Below, piece after piece: positions 1 to 12,975 of a DNA stretch of 64,000 nt. The notes under the pieces were generated by a model. The model had not been told where the DNA came from and searched no databases. It was given only the letters and a program-made list of their open reading frames with translations. Each line of letters starts with the position of its first letter. The stretch's first letter is position 1. The DNA comes from Cylindrobasidium torrendii FP15055 ss-10 (lineage: Eukaryota; Basidiomycota; Agaricomycetes; Agaricales; Physalacriaceae), in contig KN880512.1 of NCBI GenBank assembly GCA_000934385.1, forward strand, positions 1 through 64,000. Reading direction: 5' to 3'. The position numbers and the translations under genes were made by a program.

Positions 1-1260
1 TATCTTCTGGCTGATGATTAGCAGGTCCAGGACCTAGAATCCTTTGGCGGGCTTCACCGACACGAATTTTTTCGTAAACTTCAAAGGTCTCAATTAAATA
101 CCCTCAAAGGCACGTGCTACATACAATGCCGCCATCTGTGTAGCGCCCTAACGAACTGCAGTTCAACCTGACGTTGCGAACCTGTTTGGGCGCGCGGCAG
201 TAGCCTTTATCCCTGCGGAGCAGACCCTGGCCAATATCCTTCAATTCTACAAAATGAATCATATCTGTCCGATATCAGAGCGCAAACGGTTTGATGAGGT
301 GCGCTGACTGTTACTCAAATGGACTCCTGCTAACACACTTTAGGTTCCTCATCTTCAGACTTCCACATATACGCTCGGGGTAGACCCCTACTTCAAAAAG
401 GATCTCTTCACGCGGCACCCGCTCACTGGCAAAGTCACTCGCCATCGGCACCCATACACTGCCCTCCCCAAGTTCACCCTCCCTATCCATCCGTGCATTG
501 CGGTGACAACAGCAATTTATCTCATCAACTTGTGCTCAGATGCCCCTCCGATTTCCGATACTCTGCTTGCCATCAAACGTCTTCACGCATTCAACTCGTT
601 CTGGGCTCGCATTCCCAGATATCCTCCACCAAAGTACACCTTTACCACATCCACCGCGTCATTGTTATCTTCGTCAAATTCCGGCCGGTCATCAACACCT
701 TCATCACGGTCTACGAGGCCTTCGCGCTTGCGCCATTTGCCTTTACCGGATGCCCAACGTTCAGAAGAGCGCAAAATGGACACAGATTTCACTCACGTTC
801 CTTCTCGTCCTACCAAAATACAAAGGCGCTCGTAGACCTCGATGGCCACAGCCCCGTCTTCTCATGATGAGAGTGGCCAAACGGCTGGGGCACGATCATT
901 GCAATATTCGTGGTGCTCATGTTCCCTGCGGCGTTGGCTTCGTAGACTCGAGTTATTGCCTTTATTTTCGGGTCTCAAGAAACCTCCCCCAGCGCCGCCA
1001 TCTTGCTGCAACTTCGAGACGAATGGACTAATCACAACGTCGCACACTGGCAGTGCAGTGGCTCGACAACGAGGGTGTTTGTCCATGCGCAGAGCCAGTC
1101 TTCTGTTATTTCCCTGCTCCTCGTTGAGCTTGACCTTGTCATGTTCAAGCCGGCGGGAATCCGCGTCCGCCCGCCGTCGTGTATGTATTGCTTTGCGCTA
1201 GAAAATTCAAGAACGGTCAAATGGCGCGAGTTTGGAGAAGGAAGCGACTGGGGTATATAG
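1..1260. other. Unresolved gene-like stretch, possible decayed gene
   Basis: No family is recognised here. On the plus strand an ATG at 254 opens a short exon-like run followed by a GTGCGC donor and a TTTAG acceptor near 342. A frame then stays open to about 835 and ends in a Ser/Arg-rich tail. Other plus frames between about 660 and 1260 give hydrophobic runs such as IIAIFVVLMFPAALA near 890-950. No single splice pattern joins these into a credible protein. The stretch may be a pseudogene of a membrane protein or the 3' half of a gene starting outside the window. Confidence 0.25.
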
Positions 1261-1943
1261 TAATATTTATCTCTTGAACCAATGTACGATTAGCAGTCAG
1301 CCCTTACGGCGTAATGTCGCAATACTATCTTTCTGGCGGTTTTCAAGAACAAAACTTCGCTGTGATACAGTCTTGCGAGATTGGTTTTTTTAGCGTTTTT
1401 ACTACCCATCCCGTGTGACGCCTGATTTCTGGTACCAACTAGAACCCCAATGCCAGACCGCCGTTTGATCTGAGCGCACAGCGATCGAGTAGCTCTCATC
1501 TTAAAGTCAGGCCACTAGCTACCACCATCATTATGCTTCGCCTTTTGTGACACATCCCATCCTGATGTCGTCCAGAGAGTCTTCAGGATCCCTTTGTCCT
1601 CTCCGACACATAGCTTGACAGAACGCTAACACTCGAGAAGAAAAGTAGAACACTAACACTCGAGAAGAAAAGTTTTGCATAGTTATTCCTCATGCGCATG
1701 TCCCAGAGTATCAAGCCAGAGCGAGAGATCAGGAAAGATTTTTTTGTTGGCTCCGTGACTACATTGGTACGATGTGAAAGTTCAGCTCTTCTTACACAAA
1801 AAACCCAAAGAGACGCGAAAAAAAGTGCGGTCAATAATGTTACAGTACACTTGTAAGTAAAAGAAGAGAAAGAGAAAAAAAGCCCAGTAGTAAACGTGGA
1901 AATATATGTGCAAGAGATAGCAAGGGATAGCAGCAACGAAACT
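1261..1943. other. Intergenic, 3' flank of NOT1
   Basis: This is noncoding sequence past the NOT1 stop codon. The open minus frame covering 1583-2227 disagrees with the NOT1 frame over the terminal exon and is a shadow. Apart from a short tandem repeat at 1626-1673, nothing functional is visible. Confidence 0.6.
1626..1673. repeat. Two-copy direct repeat, 27-base period
   Basis: The 21-base unit ctaacactcgagaagaaaag(t) occurs at 1626-1646 and again, identical, at 1653-1673, separated by six bases. It lies about 270 bases past the NOT1 stop and is probably a replication-slippage product without function. Confidence 0.8.
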
Positions 1944-4900
1944 CTACGCGGTGAAGATGGCCTTGGCAACGTTGTCCAGCAAAAGCTTGACCTCCGGGGC
2001 GACATTGATGAAGTCCTTCGTCCAGAATTGGTATTGAGGGTTGCGCAAAAGCTCGATGAACGTGACCAGCGCGCCCCAAGGGTGAGGACGATGAACAATG
2101 AACCTCTCAAGCAGCACCTTCGTGAGCACCTCCCTGAACCGCTCGTCCGGGACCTCGACGAACAGATGTAGGAGGAGCGAGCTGAACCAGTGCGTGTGAG
2201 CATTAGGGTACCGGAGATGGAGGACAATGGCGCTGAGAAGGTGGTGTTGCCCTAAACTTCGTTAGCTAGGTCATTGCGAACATAGGAATTGACGTACCCT
2301 CAATGTCCAAGTTAGCCGCCAAATACTGGAGGACCACAACACCTGGGTCGCCAGCCATAAACACCGGCGTGCCACTGCGCGCCTTGGTCTGTGCAACAGA
2401 TGATACACCAATGTACATGACGAGAGCGTTGATCAGGGATAAGTTATAAGTCTCGAGCGATCCATCAACGACGGCGCCTAGCTTGACGCGTTCCTTCAAA
2501 GAGGGGAGGAACGATGGTGAACCACGGTTGAGGAGGAATTGATCGAGCAGGCTCCTGAGGTCGCCATTTTTGAGGCTGGCGGCGAAGTCGGATGAGACGG
2601 GTGGAATGATGCCCGTCTCTGGAATGCTCTCTAAGGACTGGCCACGGAGATGGGGGTCCGGGAGTATGATAGAGGAGGGGAAGGCACTGAGGATAATATT
2701 ACGGAGCTGGATGCAGCGGGGAGGAATGGCGTCGCAGAGCGTGAAGTAGTATTCACTGAGGAATTCGGGGAAGTCGTGGAGCAGAACGAGAAGGATGCGA
2801 AGAGATCCACGGTAAAGATCCTTTGCAGCTCGCTGAAGGTCGGCATCCCGGAGGAAGGGATACAGGAATTTGAACAACGAGATCAGCAATTTATGGAAAG
2901 CAGCCCATCCCTGCATGGCGATGAGTCAAGTAATTCTACAGGGCCAAACAACTAAACGCACCTCCCGGTTCTCGGACATAAGCAGTTTGGGCATATACAA
3001 GCGGTGGGAGATCAAGCAGATCCAAGAGAAGGAGAAACCAGGGAAGTAGGTGGGTTGAAGAGAGCTGAACGCATCGCTGTACAATCCGTAAGCAACCCGT
3101 TCATTCCGAGAACCGAACGAAATAATACCTGAGTGCCAACAAAAGCTGGAAGTATGCGGTCCCAAGCTGAGCCTCGATAGTGTGGAAGTCGTTGATAAGG
3201 CTGGAGAACAGGCGGAAGAATGGCTTCTGCTTGAAGTCGACGCCTTGTTCTTCGTGCATGTTCGCAAGGACGAGAACGAAGATGGAGAGGATCTTCGTAA
3301 GGTAATGGACCTTCGCGTGATCGTTGTCAATGCCGCTTGCGTCGCCCTGATACTTGATCATGTAGGTGATCAACCTCGACAGCGCATCCAACGCAATGAA
3401 TGAACCGTTCTTGAGGTATGTTTCCACACTGCTCTCTGCACAGACACGGAAGAACAGCGAGCCCTCCTCGGTCTTGAGAATGCCCTGCTTTGACATCTGA
3501 GTAATGAACGAGACGAAGTTCTTTTCCGGCGAAGGTGAACGTTGGAAAATGATGACCCATTGGTTGAAAGAGCCAACCAGCTTGTCGCGGGTGTCATTAT
3601 CAGGCCGAACCGATGGCATCCTAGCAGGTGGTTCTACCACGAGATGGCGGCGAGCTCCACCCATGTCGTCGAGCAACTGCAAAATATCCTCCGTTGCCTT
3701 TCCAGTCTGCGCGAGACGACCGAAGACTTCCAAGGTTGCGGTGAACTGGCCCTGAGTAGCAACGGGCGGATCGCTGCTGAGGCACTGGCGCACGAGGGCC
3801 ACAGCAAAGTCAAGAAGAAGCGGTCGGGGGTCGGTCCACAGAGTCTTCGCCAGCTGCTGATCCTCGAGCGCGACGTTGAGCACGCCAGAGCTGATGAGAG
3901 TAACAGTGACTGGAACATTGTACTTGCGCTAGAGCAGTGTCAATATATTTGCCTTGGCCATATTATCAAGAGCTTACCTCGTCTGTGGAATACAGAAGCC
4001 AATTGATCGCCTCCTTCGCAACATCCTCGAACTGGCGGCAAAGCTGGTCTAACAAAGTCACGTAGACATCACGCCCTAGCTGGTTAGGGGTCTTGAACAG
4101 AAGCTGTACGATCTTCTGAGAGAAGGCAAGCGGGGTCCTTTGACGGTCCTGGCTCTCCATCGTAGCGAACATGACCTGTCTCATTAGGTGGCGAATGTCG
4201 TGATTTTGCGCCAGCAGGCTGAGGCTGGGAACATGGACTTGCGCCATAACTGTCTCCAAATCACGGGTAATGTGCTTGAAATGAGATCAGCAGACGTAAA
4301 GGAATGACTGAGTGACAACTCACGGCGAAGCGTTCCATGGATTCAGGGTGTGACACGAAAGACGGGGCTCCCCCCATCGCCTCCGGTGCTGGCGACGGAC
4401 TGTAATTGTTGTACGACATCGTTGAGCTGGGGCGACTGATGCCTCGTCTCCTCACTGCTTCGAAGCTGATTGCAAAGTCATCATACACACCAACTTGACT
4501 ATCCGACACGCCCGACGAGCGAATCCGTAGTGGGTCGGGAAGCATGGCTGTGAAGTTGTTATGCGGCACGCCCGGAGCCCAGAATGCCTGTGATCCACCA
4601 CGAAGCTGTGGAAGGATTAGTTTTGGCAGAGCAACAAAATGGCTGGACATACTGATTGAAGACGATGGCGCGCCTCGTACTGATCCTCGAACGACTGGTC
4701 TACGTCATGCAACGCACGCTCCGTCGCCGCCTTTTCAATCGCTGCACACGCCACATCGAGATTGTCCTGCATGAGCAAAAGAACAACGGGATCCTGCTGT
4801 GCAACATCGCCGAACCCTGCCTCGGTCAAGTACGAACGAAGGTGGCTCTGCATATTGCTGCGAAGAGGCTCTTTGCAGGTCACAAGAGCAAGGCTGCCGG

Positions 4901-7900
4901 CCAACTTTTGCGCCATGAGATGCGATGCCTTGCGCAATTTGTCTTCCTTAGGCTCCGTTGCAAAGTCCTTCACAACAAGTTCGCGCGTCGAAATACACGA
5001 GATCGTAACCGAACGCTCGACAACCGGGAGGATGATCTAAGCTTGAATAAGCACACTGATAAAATCATCAAATATCCACGCACCTCGCGAACAGCACGGT
5101 CGACGGCGAACTGAACAGCACGTTTGAAGCCCGGGTTCACGTGAAGTGGCGCAAGTTGCTGGTTGACCTGGACGTGCACGGACAGCGCCTGTAACAAAGA
5201 CTCGATCTGGTTGCCCAATGGACGTTGCGCATCACCAGCGCCATGAGGAAGAGAGAGCGGTTGTGGTTCGCCTTGAATGTGCGCCGCGTCATATTCACCC
5301 CCAATGGGCATTGAGTTGATGTCGGAGGGGTAGTCGGGAAGAGAGGGGCCGACATCGGTGAGGGGACGGCTGCGCAGGATTGTCGATGGTTCGATTGACT
5401 GAAGTTCAATGTCAAGGGCACTGCAAAGAAGCTCTATCTCGAATTTGGGATTGAGGCGTAGCTCGGCGAAGAAGTAGAACTCGGAGAGCAGACTCATCAC
5501 AGCCATGAGCCATGGGTTGGGAGTATGGAAGACGCGGGAATGGGCGCAACCTTCGAGGGTCTTGCAGACGAACGACAGCGCAATGGGCAGTCGGCTGCCT
5601 TCGTAGCCTTCGATGAGGACATCCTTGAATGACATGTTCTTGTGACGGATGGGGATATCGCGAGCCAAAGTGATAGAACCCAGCCATGATCCAACATTTT
5701 TGAGCGCCGTCCTTTCCGCACCAGACTGCATAACCCTCTCGGAGTTCAGAATGTGAGCTGCCTTGACAAAGGTCTCGTTCAGAATAAACTTGGTGAGCGC
5801 CTTGGAGCTGAGGGAATCCAAAAACTTGAGATAGAGGCCATGATTGTTTGGCTCGGTGCTGATGCGTTGGTCGACGAGATAGTTGGCCAACCACCGCGAG
5901 TAATCGTCGATGAAGAGTTCTTTCATATCATTGACCTTTGCGTCAAAGTTGCTGGGTGCCAGGTTGTTGATAATGAATAGAATCTTATCCGAGACCTCTT
6001 CTGGTGGGGCAGACAGCGCCTCATCGATGTGATCGGCCCGAATGGACACAAACACTCTGACGGTCTGTTCTGCGGGCGGGCCAACAGTGAGAGTACGAAT
6101 ATCACTGCTTCCACCACCGTCCGCGGACGTTGTAGCAAGATGGCGTTGAATGCTGGCGATGAGCTCTGGCTTGGTCTCCGCCAGAGCAGGAATATCCACC
6201 AGCTTCTCGCACAGAGGGCGCCACTCTGCCAATCTAAACTCGAACCGTCCCAGGGCCTGCACACCGAACTTGAAGAGGTTCGTCTCCGGTGGGCAGCCCA
6301 GCGCGTCCAAGACATACCGGATGGCGATGCCGAGTGGGATGTAGTCGATGAGCTGGTGTTGGATAAGAGACCCGAAGAGGTATCCTGTCATCGACAACTC
6401 GCGCGTCGGATAGTACGACTGGAAGAATTTGTACTCGTCGAAGAGGAAATGCAACATGCAAGAGAAGACCTCGTGGTCCCTAGGGTTATTCGACTCCTTG
6501 TGTTGTTGCAGCATCGTAATGACATCGTCGATGGTTATGTTCTCGTCATACATCTGCTTGTAGATGCCATCGACCTCCGCCTCGATCTCCGCGGTGTAGT
6601 TGACGACTGTAGAGCCAGGCTCGACGTCGGACCCAGGTGTCAGGCTCATGAGACGAGGATGAATCTGGAGGCATGAATTGCGGACATCCACGACACTCTT
6701 GAGCTCCTCTTCGTTCATCTGACTCGCACTACACCAATCAGGCGCTGAAGGCAGACGCGATAAAGGGACATACCTGTTACGCAAAACCCGAAGGACGATT
6801 GTAATGGTACTGGCAGACAGTGGCATGGTCCTGCTTTCGACTTGAGGATCGGACAGACGAGCGCTCTTCTCACTTTGCATTTTGTCGTCCAAAAACTCGA
6901 CTACGGCATGTAAGAATTCTTTCCCGTGGGCGGAGACATTATCTGCCAGCCATTTGTCCAGGTTGAGATATTCCCGTCGGGAAGCCAAAGCTGCGACATC
7001 GAGTGCAAACGCAAAAGGTCGGACTTCAAGAAGATTGTCAAGAATCTGGAGGAACACTCAGTAACAACTTAGTGAGGGCTCGAACAAACAAACCTTGAGA
7101 TCCTGCGCAACATCGAGAATGCGAGTAATGTTGAGCGTGTTATCCGTATAGAAGTCGCGGAAAGCATCGGTGAGGTATGAAGGCCGTATTTGCCAAATCC
7201 GCATGAATACGAGTTGATGATTGGGGTGCCCGCCCAGGAACATTGTAAGCAGCTTGCGAGAATACTCCAGACGAAGCTCGTTCCAGTTGGGATCCTGGAC
7301 TGGGATGAGCATGCTAAATGGTCGCGTGGAGATGTACTCACAGGGACCTGAAGGAGGCCCATATGCACTAATTCGGCGCTAATTTTGATGGCCTTGTCAA
7401 GCATATCCCTCACGCAAGCCTTAACTTCTGGCGAGTCCGAGCCACCAAGATGCAGAAGAACTTCGAACAACTCGAGCGAGTTCCATGTCTGACCCTGAAC
7501 GTTGGCTGCAAGTGCTTTGATGGTCGGGCTGGCGCCAGCTACATCCTCCACCGTCACGATGCGCGTTCCCGGCAGATGGACGAAGTTGAATGTGTCTGCA
7601 GGGAGGGAGAGCAACGCGTCCAGAAGGCGAAGTTGGTAAAGAGAATTCGACCAAGTCGTCCAGAAGCCCGTGACAGCGTGCGGCTCCTGATCGCGGGGGG
7701 CGCCGAGGAGAATGGCAATGAGCAGCTTGAGTGTCGCGGTATCTACGCCATGCCTGTCTGGCCAGTCGAACGCCTGGATGACGGCTGCCCAGTTGAGCGG
7801 GGTGGCGCGGTCGTATGCATCGAGGGCGCGCACCACCGCGTTCACATCACAGAGTGTCGAACCCTCTGCGGCATGGCGGGCCAGCGTGGTGATGATATCT

Positions 7901-8832
7901 TTGACTTGGGACTCCGTTGGCGGCTGCTTGTCGGTCATTCCGAAGCGCTCGAGTACGGCGCGCACCACCAGGTCGTCAGACGTAATGTCCGGACCAAGCT
8001 GTAGAAGAACCTGCACAGGCGTGGTGCCCGGAGTCGCGCTGGAATGAAGTGAGTCTGAGGGAGTGCAGGGGAGAGGTGGAGACGGACCTCATAGCGGGGA
8101 GGATATGGTGCAACATGGGGAATACGGTTTCGCGGCCAAACTTGTTCTGGGCAGCCAGGATCAGCGCGTTTCGCTCCTGGTAGTCGAGAATGGGGGAATC
8201 GGGAGATTCGGAGATGAGGTTGGATAGCAGCTTCGCGACTTGGTTCGGATTGAGATTTATTTCGTCGGTAGGGCGGTATATTTCGATGATCGCGTCCTTC
8301 AGTTCACTCTTGATGACTGCGGCGGCCTGGTTTACGAGCTCGGTGCGGTTTGCCGATGCCACCGATGATGCAAGGACGAGGCGCTCGAGTGGCCTTAATC
8401 CAATCCGTTCCACGAACCGCACAAAGTCAAAGCCCCGCCAGTTGTCTCCTTCTCCTTTGTCTATAGCGTCTCTGAACTTGTCCGCGAGGAATGGGTCGCG
8501 CGCGAGTCGTTGAGTTTCGTCAACAAGTAGGCGGAAGGTGAGAGTGCTTGCTGCGTCGGATGCTGGAATGACTCTTTGTTGGGAATGGGCGATCAGGCGG
8601 CGGATGAAATGCAGGTAAGTCTCTGTTCCATGCTGCTTCGAAAGCTGGCAACGGCCACGAGGGCTCGATGTTAGAGATTTCGCATATACACGCGTATGCA
8701 TCCACGCACCGAGCGTATCTCCGTCTGGTTCCTTTCGTAGTTCTCCTCGTTAATAGTCGACAGCAGGAAAACTATTTGGGCCCGGACGATGGTATGGATA
8801 TTCGTCGTGCTCGTAGGCGAATTCGTGTCCAT
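1944..8832 (-). CDS. NOT1: CCR4-NOT complex scaffold subunit NOT1
   Basis: NOT1 is the large scaffold of the CCR4-NOT deadenylase complex, which shortens mRNA poly(A) tails and represses translation. The reading frame runs over about ten exons. The N-terminus has IVRAQIVFLLSTINEENYER. An MIF4G-like (TTP-binding) region lies around 8000-7070. The long exon 7057-5090 holds the CAF1-binding MIF4G domain (VSDKILFIINNL, FDAKVNDMKELF). A DUF3819 CAF40-binding segment follows near 5090-4620 (ISTRELVVKDFATEPKEDKL). The C-terminal NOT1 domain ends the protein: LINALVMYIGVSSVAQ near 2400, then VNRPHPWG-like IVHRPHPWGALVTFIELL and NPQYQFW. The start is the ATG at 8830-8832; the frame extends upstream only through a GTG. 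First intron GTGCGT after the codons for TEIRS. The stop is at 1944-1946. Assignment is certain; individual splice sites are approximate. Confidence 0.95.
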
Positions 8833-9429
8833 AAGATTTGACCTTGACGGGCTCACTGAACGCCGTGTCGTTGCGTCAAAGTGGCCCGAGACCGTTTTTC
8901 AATGCGGATTTAGTCGCACCGTGGAGGCAGAAGCAGCGCGCGACGTGCTCGACGGCGAACAGCGAACAGTCCTTTCGCAGCCAAACATCGGCAAATACCC
9001 GTGATCACAAAGGCAATTCAGTGCAACCCGCTGACGCGTCGCCTTAAAAGCGCCTTGGGCTTATTCTGGCAGGATTTGCTCGAGCAATTTTCCGTAAATT
9101 TGAGGCGCTACACATCCCAGGCGCGCCAGTCCCATCTTCGTTTGAACAAACAACCCTTTTTCCAGCTATTATCCTTTGAGTACTAATAATGCCGTCGCGT
9201 CGAAGCGATTTACTTCACTCGCTTCTCTGACCACACATTTAAAGCTACCGCCAAAGCTACATAGCTGTAGGTATCATATACTCTGATTATCCTGGTCTCT
9301 ATTGGCGAACATCATGGTCTGACAAGCATACAATAAAATAGCTCTCATTAGGATGCTCATCCAGCAGGCAGTCGTATACGGTACAGCAGTAACACAATCA
9401 TAAATCCAATCATACAATACCGGCATCTC
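8833..9429. promoter_or_regulatory. Intergenic: NOT1 upstream region and CDC50 3' flank
   Basis: About 600 bases separate the NOT1 start from the CDC50 stop, both on the minus strand. The NOT1 promoter must lie here. No TATA box or convincing gene is visible. Confidence 0.5.
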
Positions 9430-10849
9430 TCATGTGCGATTCCACGACAGCAAGGACATGTCACCCAAACGTCTATCCAGTAGTCAGCATCCTGTGTTTT
9501 GAACGAGGAGAAGCCGCACCTAGGCTTGATGAGGTGACGCGCCGTACCCAAGACCGCGAGGGCCATGAAGAGCGCCGCCGCCGCAACGTATGCCCAGCCG
9601 AGGAAGGGGTTCTTTCCGCCAATCCAAGATACCGTCGTAATCACCACTGACTTGGTTCCGCCATAAGACAGGACGGGGAAGTCTTGACAAATTAGACCAT
9701 GCGTAAGCGACGAGACTGTTTACTCACTCAGGTTTATAACGATTTGGTATGTGCCCTTCTTCATTGTGTCCTGGTCATTGCGCCCATACAGCTTCGTAAA
9801 CGTCGGTAGACCTGCGGTACGCATCCAATTCTGGAAGTGCTCATTGGATTTCAGGTCGGGAGGAGGATTATCGGTGGTATAGCCATTCGGGTAGAGGAGA
9901 TCCCAATTCGGCGGGGGGTAGATATCATCGACAGACTTGTACAGGTCGTCGTTGATAGGCGTAGTCACGTATTTCTTGGCTTCTCCTGGCCAAGAGATCC
10001 CCTTGTCGGTGAAGTTGTAGAACTGCTCATCGGAGCTCGAAGGGTTCAATAACATTGGCGAAGAGAACGTGTCTGATGCGCATTAGACACAAGGAGTGAG
10101 ACGAAACGAAAGCGAACGTACCGTTGAAAAATGAGTTTGCAATTAAGCCACAGGGATATATCGGCTTTTCCGTACCATTGATGGTACGCGCACCGAGAGG
10201 TTTGCAGTCACCAGTCCTGATCTCGTTGTTTGACACCGATTTCCCCTTGAGCTGGTCCGAGTTCAAACTCTTCACGTAGCGGCGGTGGTTCTGATAGAAG
10301 TTGGTGAGTTTGTAGTACAGAAAAACCGATGATTCCAGGTCGGTCGGCACTTCGAATTGCAGGATACATTGCTTCTTTGCCGAGACATCCGTGACGCTGC
10401 TGTTGTCGCTGTTGTCCAGGAAGGCATACTGGGGTTTCGAGTGCTTCAAGCTGCTATCCCGTAGACGATACGAGTAGTTTGGGACGTCCTTGAAGAAGTA
10501 GGAACCATTCGTGGTTGAAACCTGTTGGTTTTCGCACTCGGAATAGTCGAATGTCATCTCGTTGACGAGAGATGACCCCCATATGAGTAGGCCGCCTATC
10601 GGGGCGAAAATGACGGCAAGGATGAAGAAGGTGGGGAGCACAGTCTTCGGAGTGAGAATAGGCTGCCAGGCCTTCAGCCGCTGCTGCTTGAAGGCGGTGT
10701 CTGCGCCAGTCAGTACGGAATGCACGGCCCGCAGCCGAGAGCAACGCACTTGCTGGGCGCTTCCAGCCGCCCTTATCCTTCTTGGGCTCGCCACTGCTAC
10801 CATCATCGCCTGACTCTTCCCTTCTTGTTTTCCGGTTGAAGAGGCCCAT
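9430..10849 (-). CDS. CDC50: CDC50/LEM3 family flippase beta subunit
   Basis: CDC50 proteins are obligate partners of P4-ATPases that move phospholipids to the cytosolic leaflet; they are needed for ER exit and catalysis. Exon 1 (from ATG 10847-10849) encodes a charged cytosolic N-terminus, MGLFNRKTRREESGDD. A GTGCGT...GCAG intron joins RPA to NTAFKQQRLKAWQPILTP, the family signature before the first membrane span (VLPTFFILAVIFAPIGGLLI). The ectodomain shows FDYSECENQQ, LQFEVPTDLESSVFLYYKL, NFYQNHRRYVKS, YPCGLIANSFFN and GISWPGEAKKY. The second span is FLGWAYVAAAALFMALAVLG. A last small exon after an intron gives IKPRRLGDMSLLSWNRT, the typical C-terminus. The length fits the family. Confidence 0.95.
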
Positions 10850-11127
10850 GGTGGAGAAAGGGAAAGAATGAGCGCCGCTGGGACGGAGTGGGTGTAAGTT
10901 GTCAAGCGTCAGCACATCACGAAGCTGATCGAGCGATGCGGCAGATGCCGGCTAGCCGGCGCCGCCGCTGCCTGGTGCCACTGCGTCCACGGTTGCGTTG
11001 TATTCTGGTCCCCTTCGAGGCGAGCGCAGTCTCGGATAACGCGGGACCGCTGGGACTCCAAAATCCCCTCCGCCTTCCTCAGCGTTGCAAGTGTTTAATA
11101 AAATGTATCTTAGAACATAAGCTCAAT

Positions 11128-12782
11128 CTACATATCGGCGAATGCACTTGGGTTGTGGACGATTTCTGACACCTTCATCCTCATCCCCCTTGTATAGCCA
11201 TGGCCACTCAGGCATATAGCAGAATTCCTGCGGGTATAGTCAGAAACAGACATGGACATAAACTTCAAACTTGCCTCAAGGTCGCAGGCAGGCTCGCATC
11301 TAACCCATACACTCCAATCCAGCCATGCCATGAGTCGAATTACGCTTTCCTCCCATCCACGTACTACTGCACGCAACGCATCTGGTGTCGCTTTAGGGCT
11401 GACAGGAATAATCTCGTCCAATCCGGCGTGGACCCCATTTGCCCACATTGTCGTGACCACTCTACATATCTCCTTGTTCGTCGTTTCAAACGAGCTGAGC
11501 AGTATTCTTTCCGAATAAGATAGCTCCAGCGAAGAGATATACTTCGTGTGTGTTCTAGCACACAATTCGAAAACGGGCGTAACCCATGCGAGGCCTTCGC
11601 CCGAGGGAATGGCGTCGAAAACAGCGTAGTGCCTCAACATGGAGGTGAGGACATTTTGGACACGGTGTGCGGTTTGGTTCGTCCGGGATGAATCATATTC
11701 GGTCTCTAAAAGAAGGTCGCGTATGTGCTCTAGCCGCCCAGCGTAACGCTCCACCAAAACACGAAAAAGTGTCGTCCAGTCTACTGATGAATGTAGTGAA
11801 GGCTGCAAGTCAAACATGCCCCCAAGTCGGTCAAGGGCGATGGCGACATCCTTCGAACTGATACCGTGAAGCCTGTGCTGCCATCTATGCTTCCCAGCGC
11901 GCTGTACAACGAGACTTGGGATCAGGTCGGTGTCGTAGAATGTTAACATTCGAGTCAGGTCCAATTGAAAGCGTGTGTCTCCTGGAGCGCGGTTGTGCCA
12001 ACTTCCGGCGACATGGGAATAGTGCAATGACCCGTCGAATACATGTCGCATAAGCTGGGGTCCGCCAGGCAAGATTGGCGGCTCGAAGTCGAAAGTATGG
12101 AGCTGCAGGAAAGATACTATTTCCAGGCCGTTGTGAAAGTCGCAGAACATGATTTCACTGTGATGAATGAGACAGACGCAGGCGATAATGGTTTCGTTAC
12201 TCACAAGTCCATCTCCATTCTCATGAGGCCGTCGACGTTATGCTTCCTTGCCCATTTGCATAGATCCTCAATGCGCCCAATTTCGTCGATATACTTCTCT
12301 GGGCGTATTTCACCCCATGCTACCAAGTCTTGAGTGTCCATCGCCCCGTCTGGCATCTTAGCCGCCCCACTGCCGTCAAAGTAGAGGACATTGAGTGGAC
12401 GCACGGCAGCGACAGTGAGCTGCCAGCACCCTGTTTCTACTTTTCCCAAGCAAAAGATATTGGCATGCTCCGGGTCTGTCGCCAGCCATTCCGGGGTGGA
12501 AGGAAAGGTGCCATCGCCGCGTCCATGGTAAAGGATGGTACCCTGTGGAACGACAGCAGGGACAAGGCTATGACCATTGCGATAGCGTGCATTCGGCCAA
12601 TGTTGCAGAAAAGAAGCCACATTATCGAATATAAAGCGCCCAGTGTCGTTTGGGTTTGGCAGTACGTTGAGGTCCCACTCAGAGTCGGTATTGCCAGCCT
12701 CAATGGTGGGCCCAAGAGGTATTTGTGCATCGAGCGCAGCGACAACTCCAAGGGCCAAAGTCGTGAGAGCGATGTGCTTCAT
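11128..12782 (-). CDS. Putative secreted protein with ADP-ribosyltransferase-like core
   Basis: Two exons, 12782-12205 and 12157-11128, sum to 1608 bases and encode 535 residues. The N-terminus is a signal peptide (MKHIALTTLALGVVAALDAQ). I recall this uncharacterised family from agaric genomes but know no function. Residues 70-200 show GTILYHGR, then PEWLATDPEHANIF, then GCWQLTVAAVRPLNVLYFDG, and finally VDGLMRMEMDFEIMFCDF. The order HG / xxLATDPxxAxxF / hydrophobic strand / DG...E-I is what I would expect of an ADP-ribosyltransferase-like fold, with the histidine of YHG and the glutamate near residue 194 as candidate catalytic residues. This is inference from pattern. The C-terminal 330 residues are helical-looking and unrecognised. 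It is divergently paired with the MCMBP gene. Confidence 0.75.
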
Positions 12783-12975
12783 CGCGGTAGGAAGAAAGAG
12801 TACTGCAGCATTGTGACTCTCTGATAACCGGGGATCTTTACCATTTCAATTCCAATACGGGCGCCCAAACGGAGAAGCCACAAGGATCGCTTTGAAATAC
12901 CCAGCAGTGCTAATTTGCTTACCTTGTCGGTGGTGATGAAGTTGTCAGTACACAGGTCGCGCAATACACCTGGTA
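12783..12975. promoter_or_regulatory. Shared upstream region of two divergent genes
   Basis: Only 193 bases separate the start codons of the secreted protein (minus) and the MCM-binding protein (plus), so both promoters must overlap here. No TATA box is obvious. A minus frame open across it is a read-through of uncharacterised sequence, not a gene. Confidence 0.55.

Noticed and set aside
1583..2227. 214-codon minus frame near the NOT1 end
   Set aside because: Different frame from the NOT1 terminal exon, which carries the conserved NRPHPWG-type motif and ends at 1944.
5412..5894. 160-codon minus frame inside NOT1
   Set aside because: Shadow frame in the long NOT1 exon.
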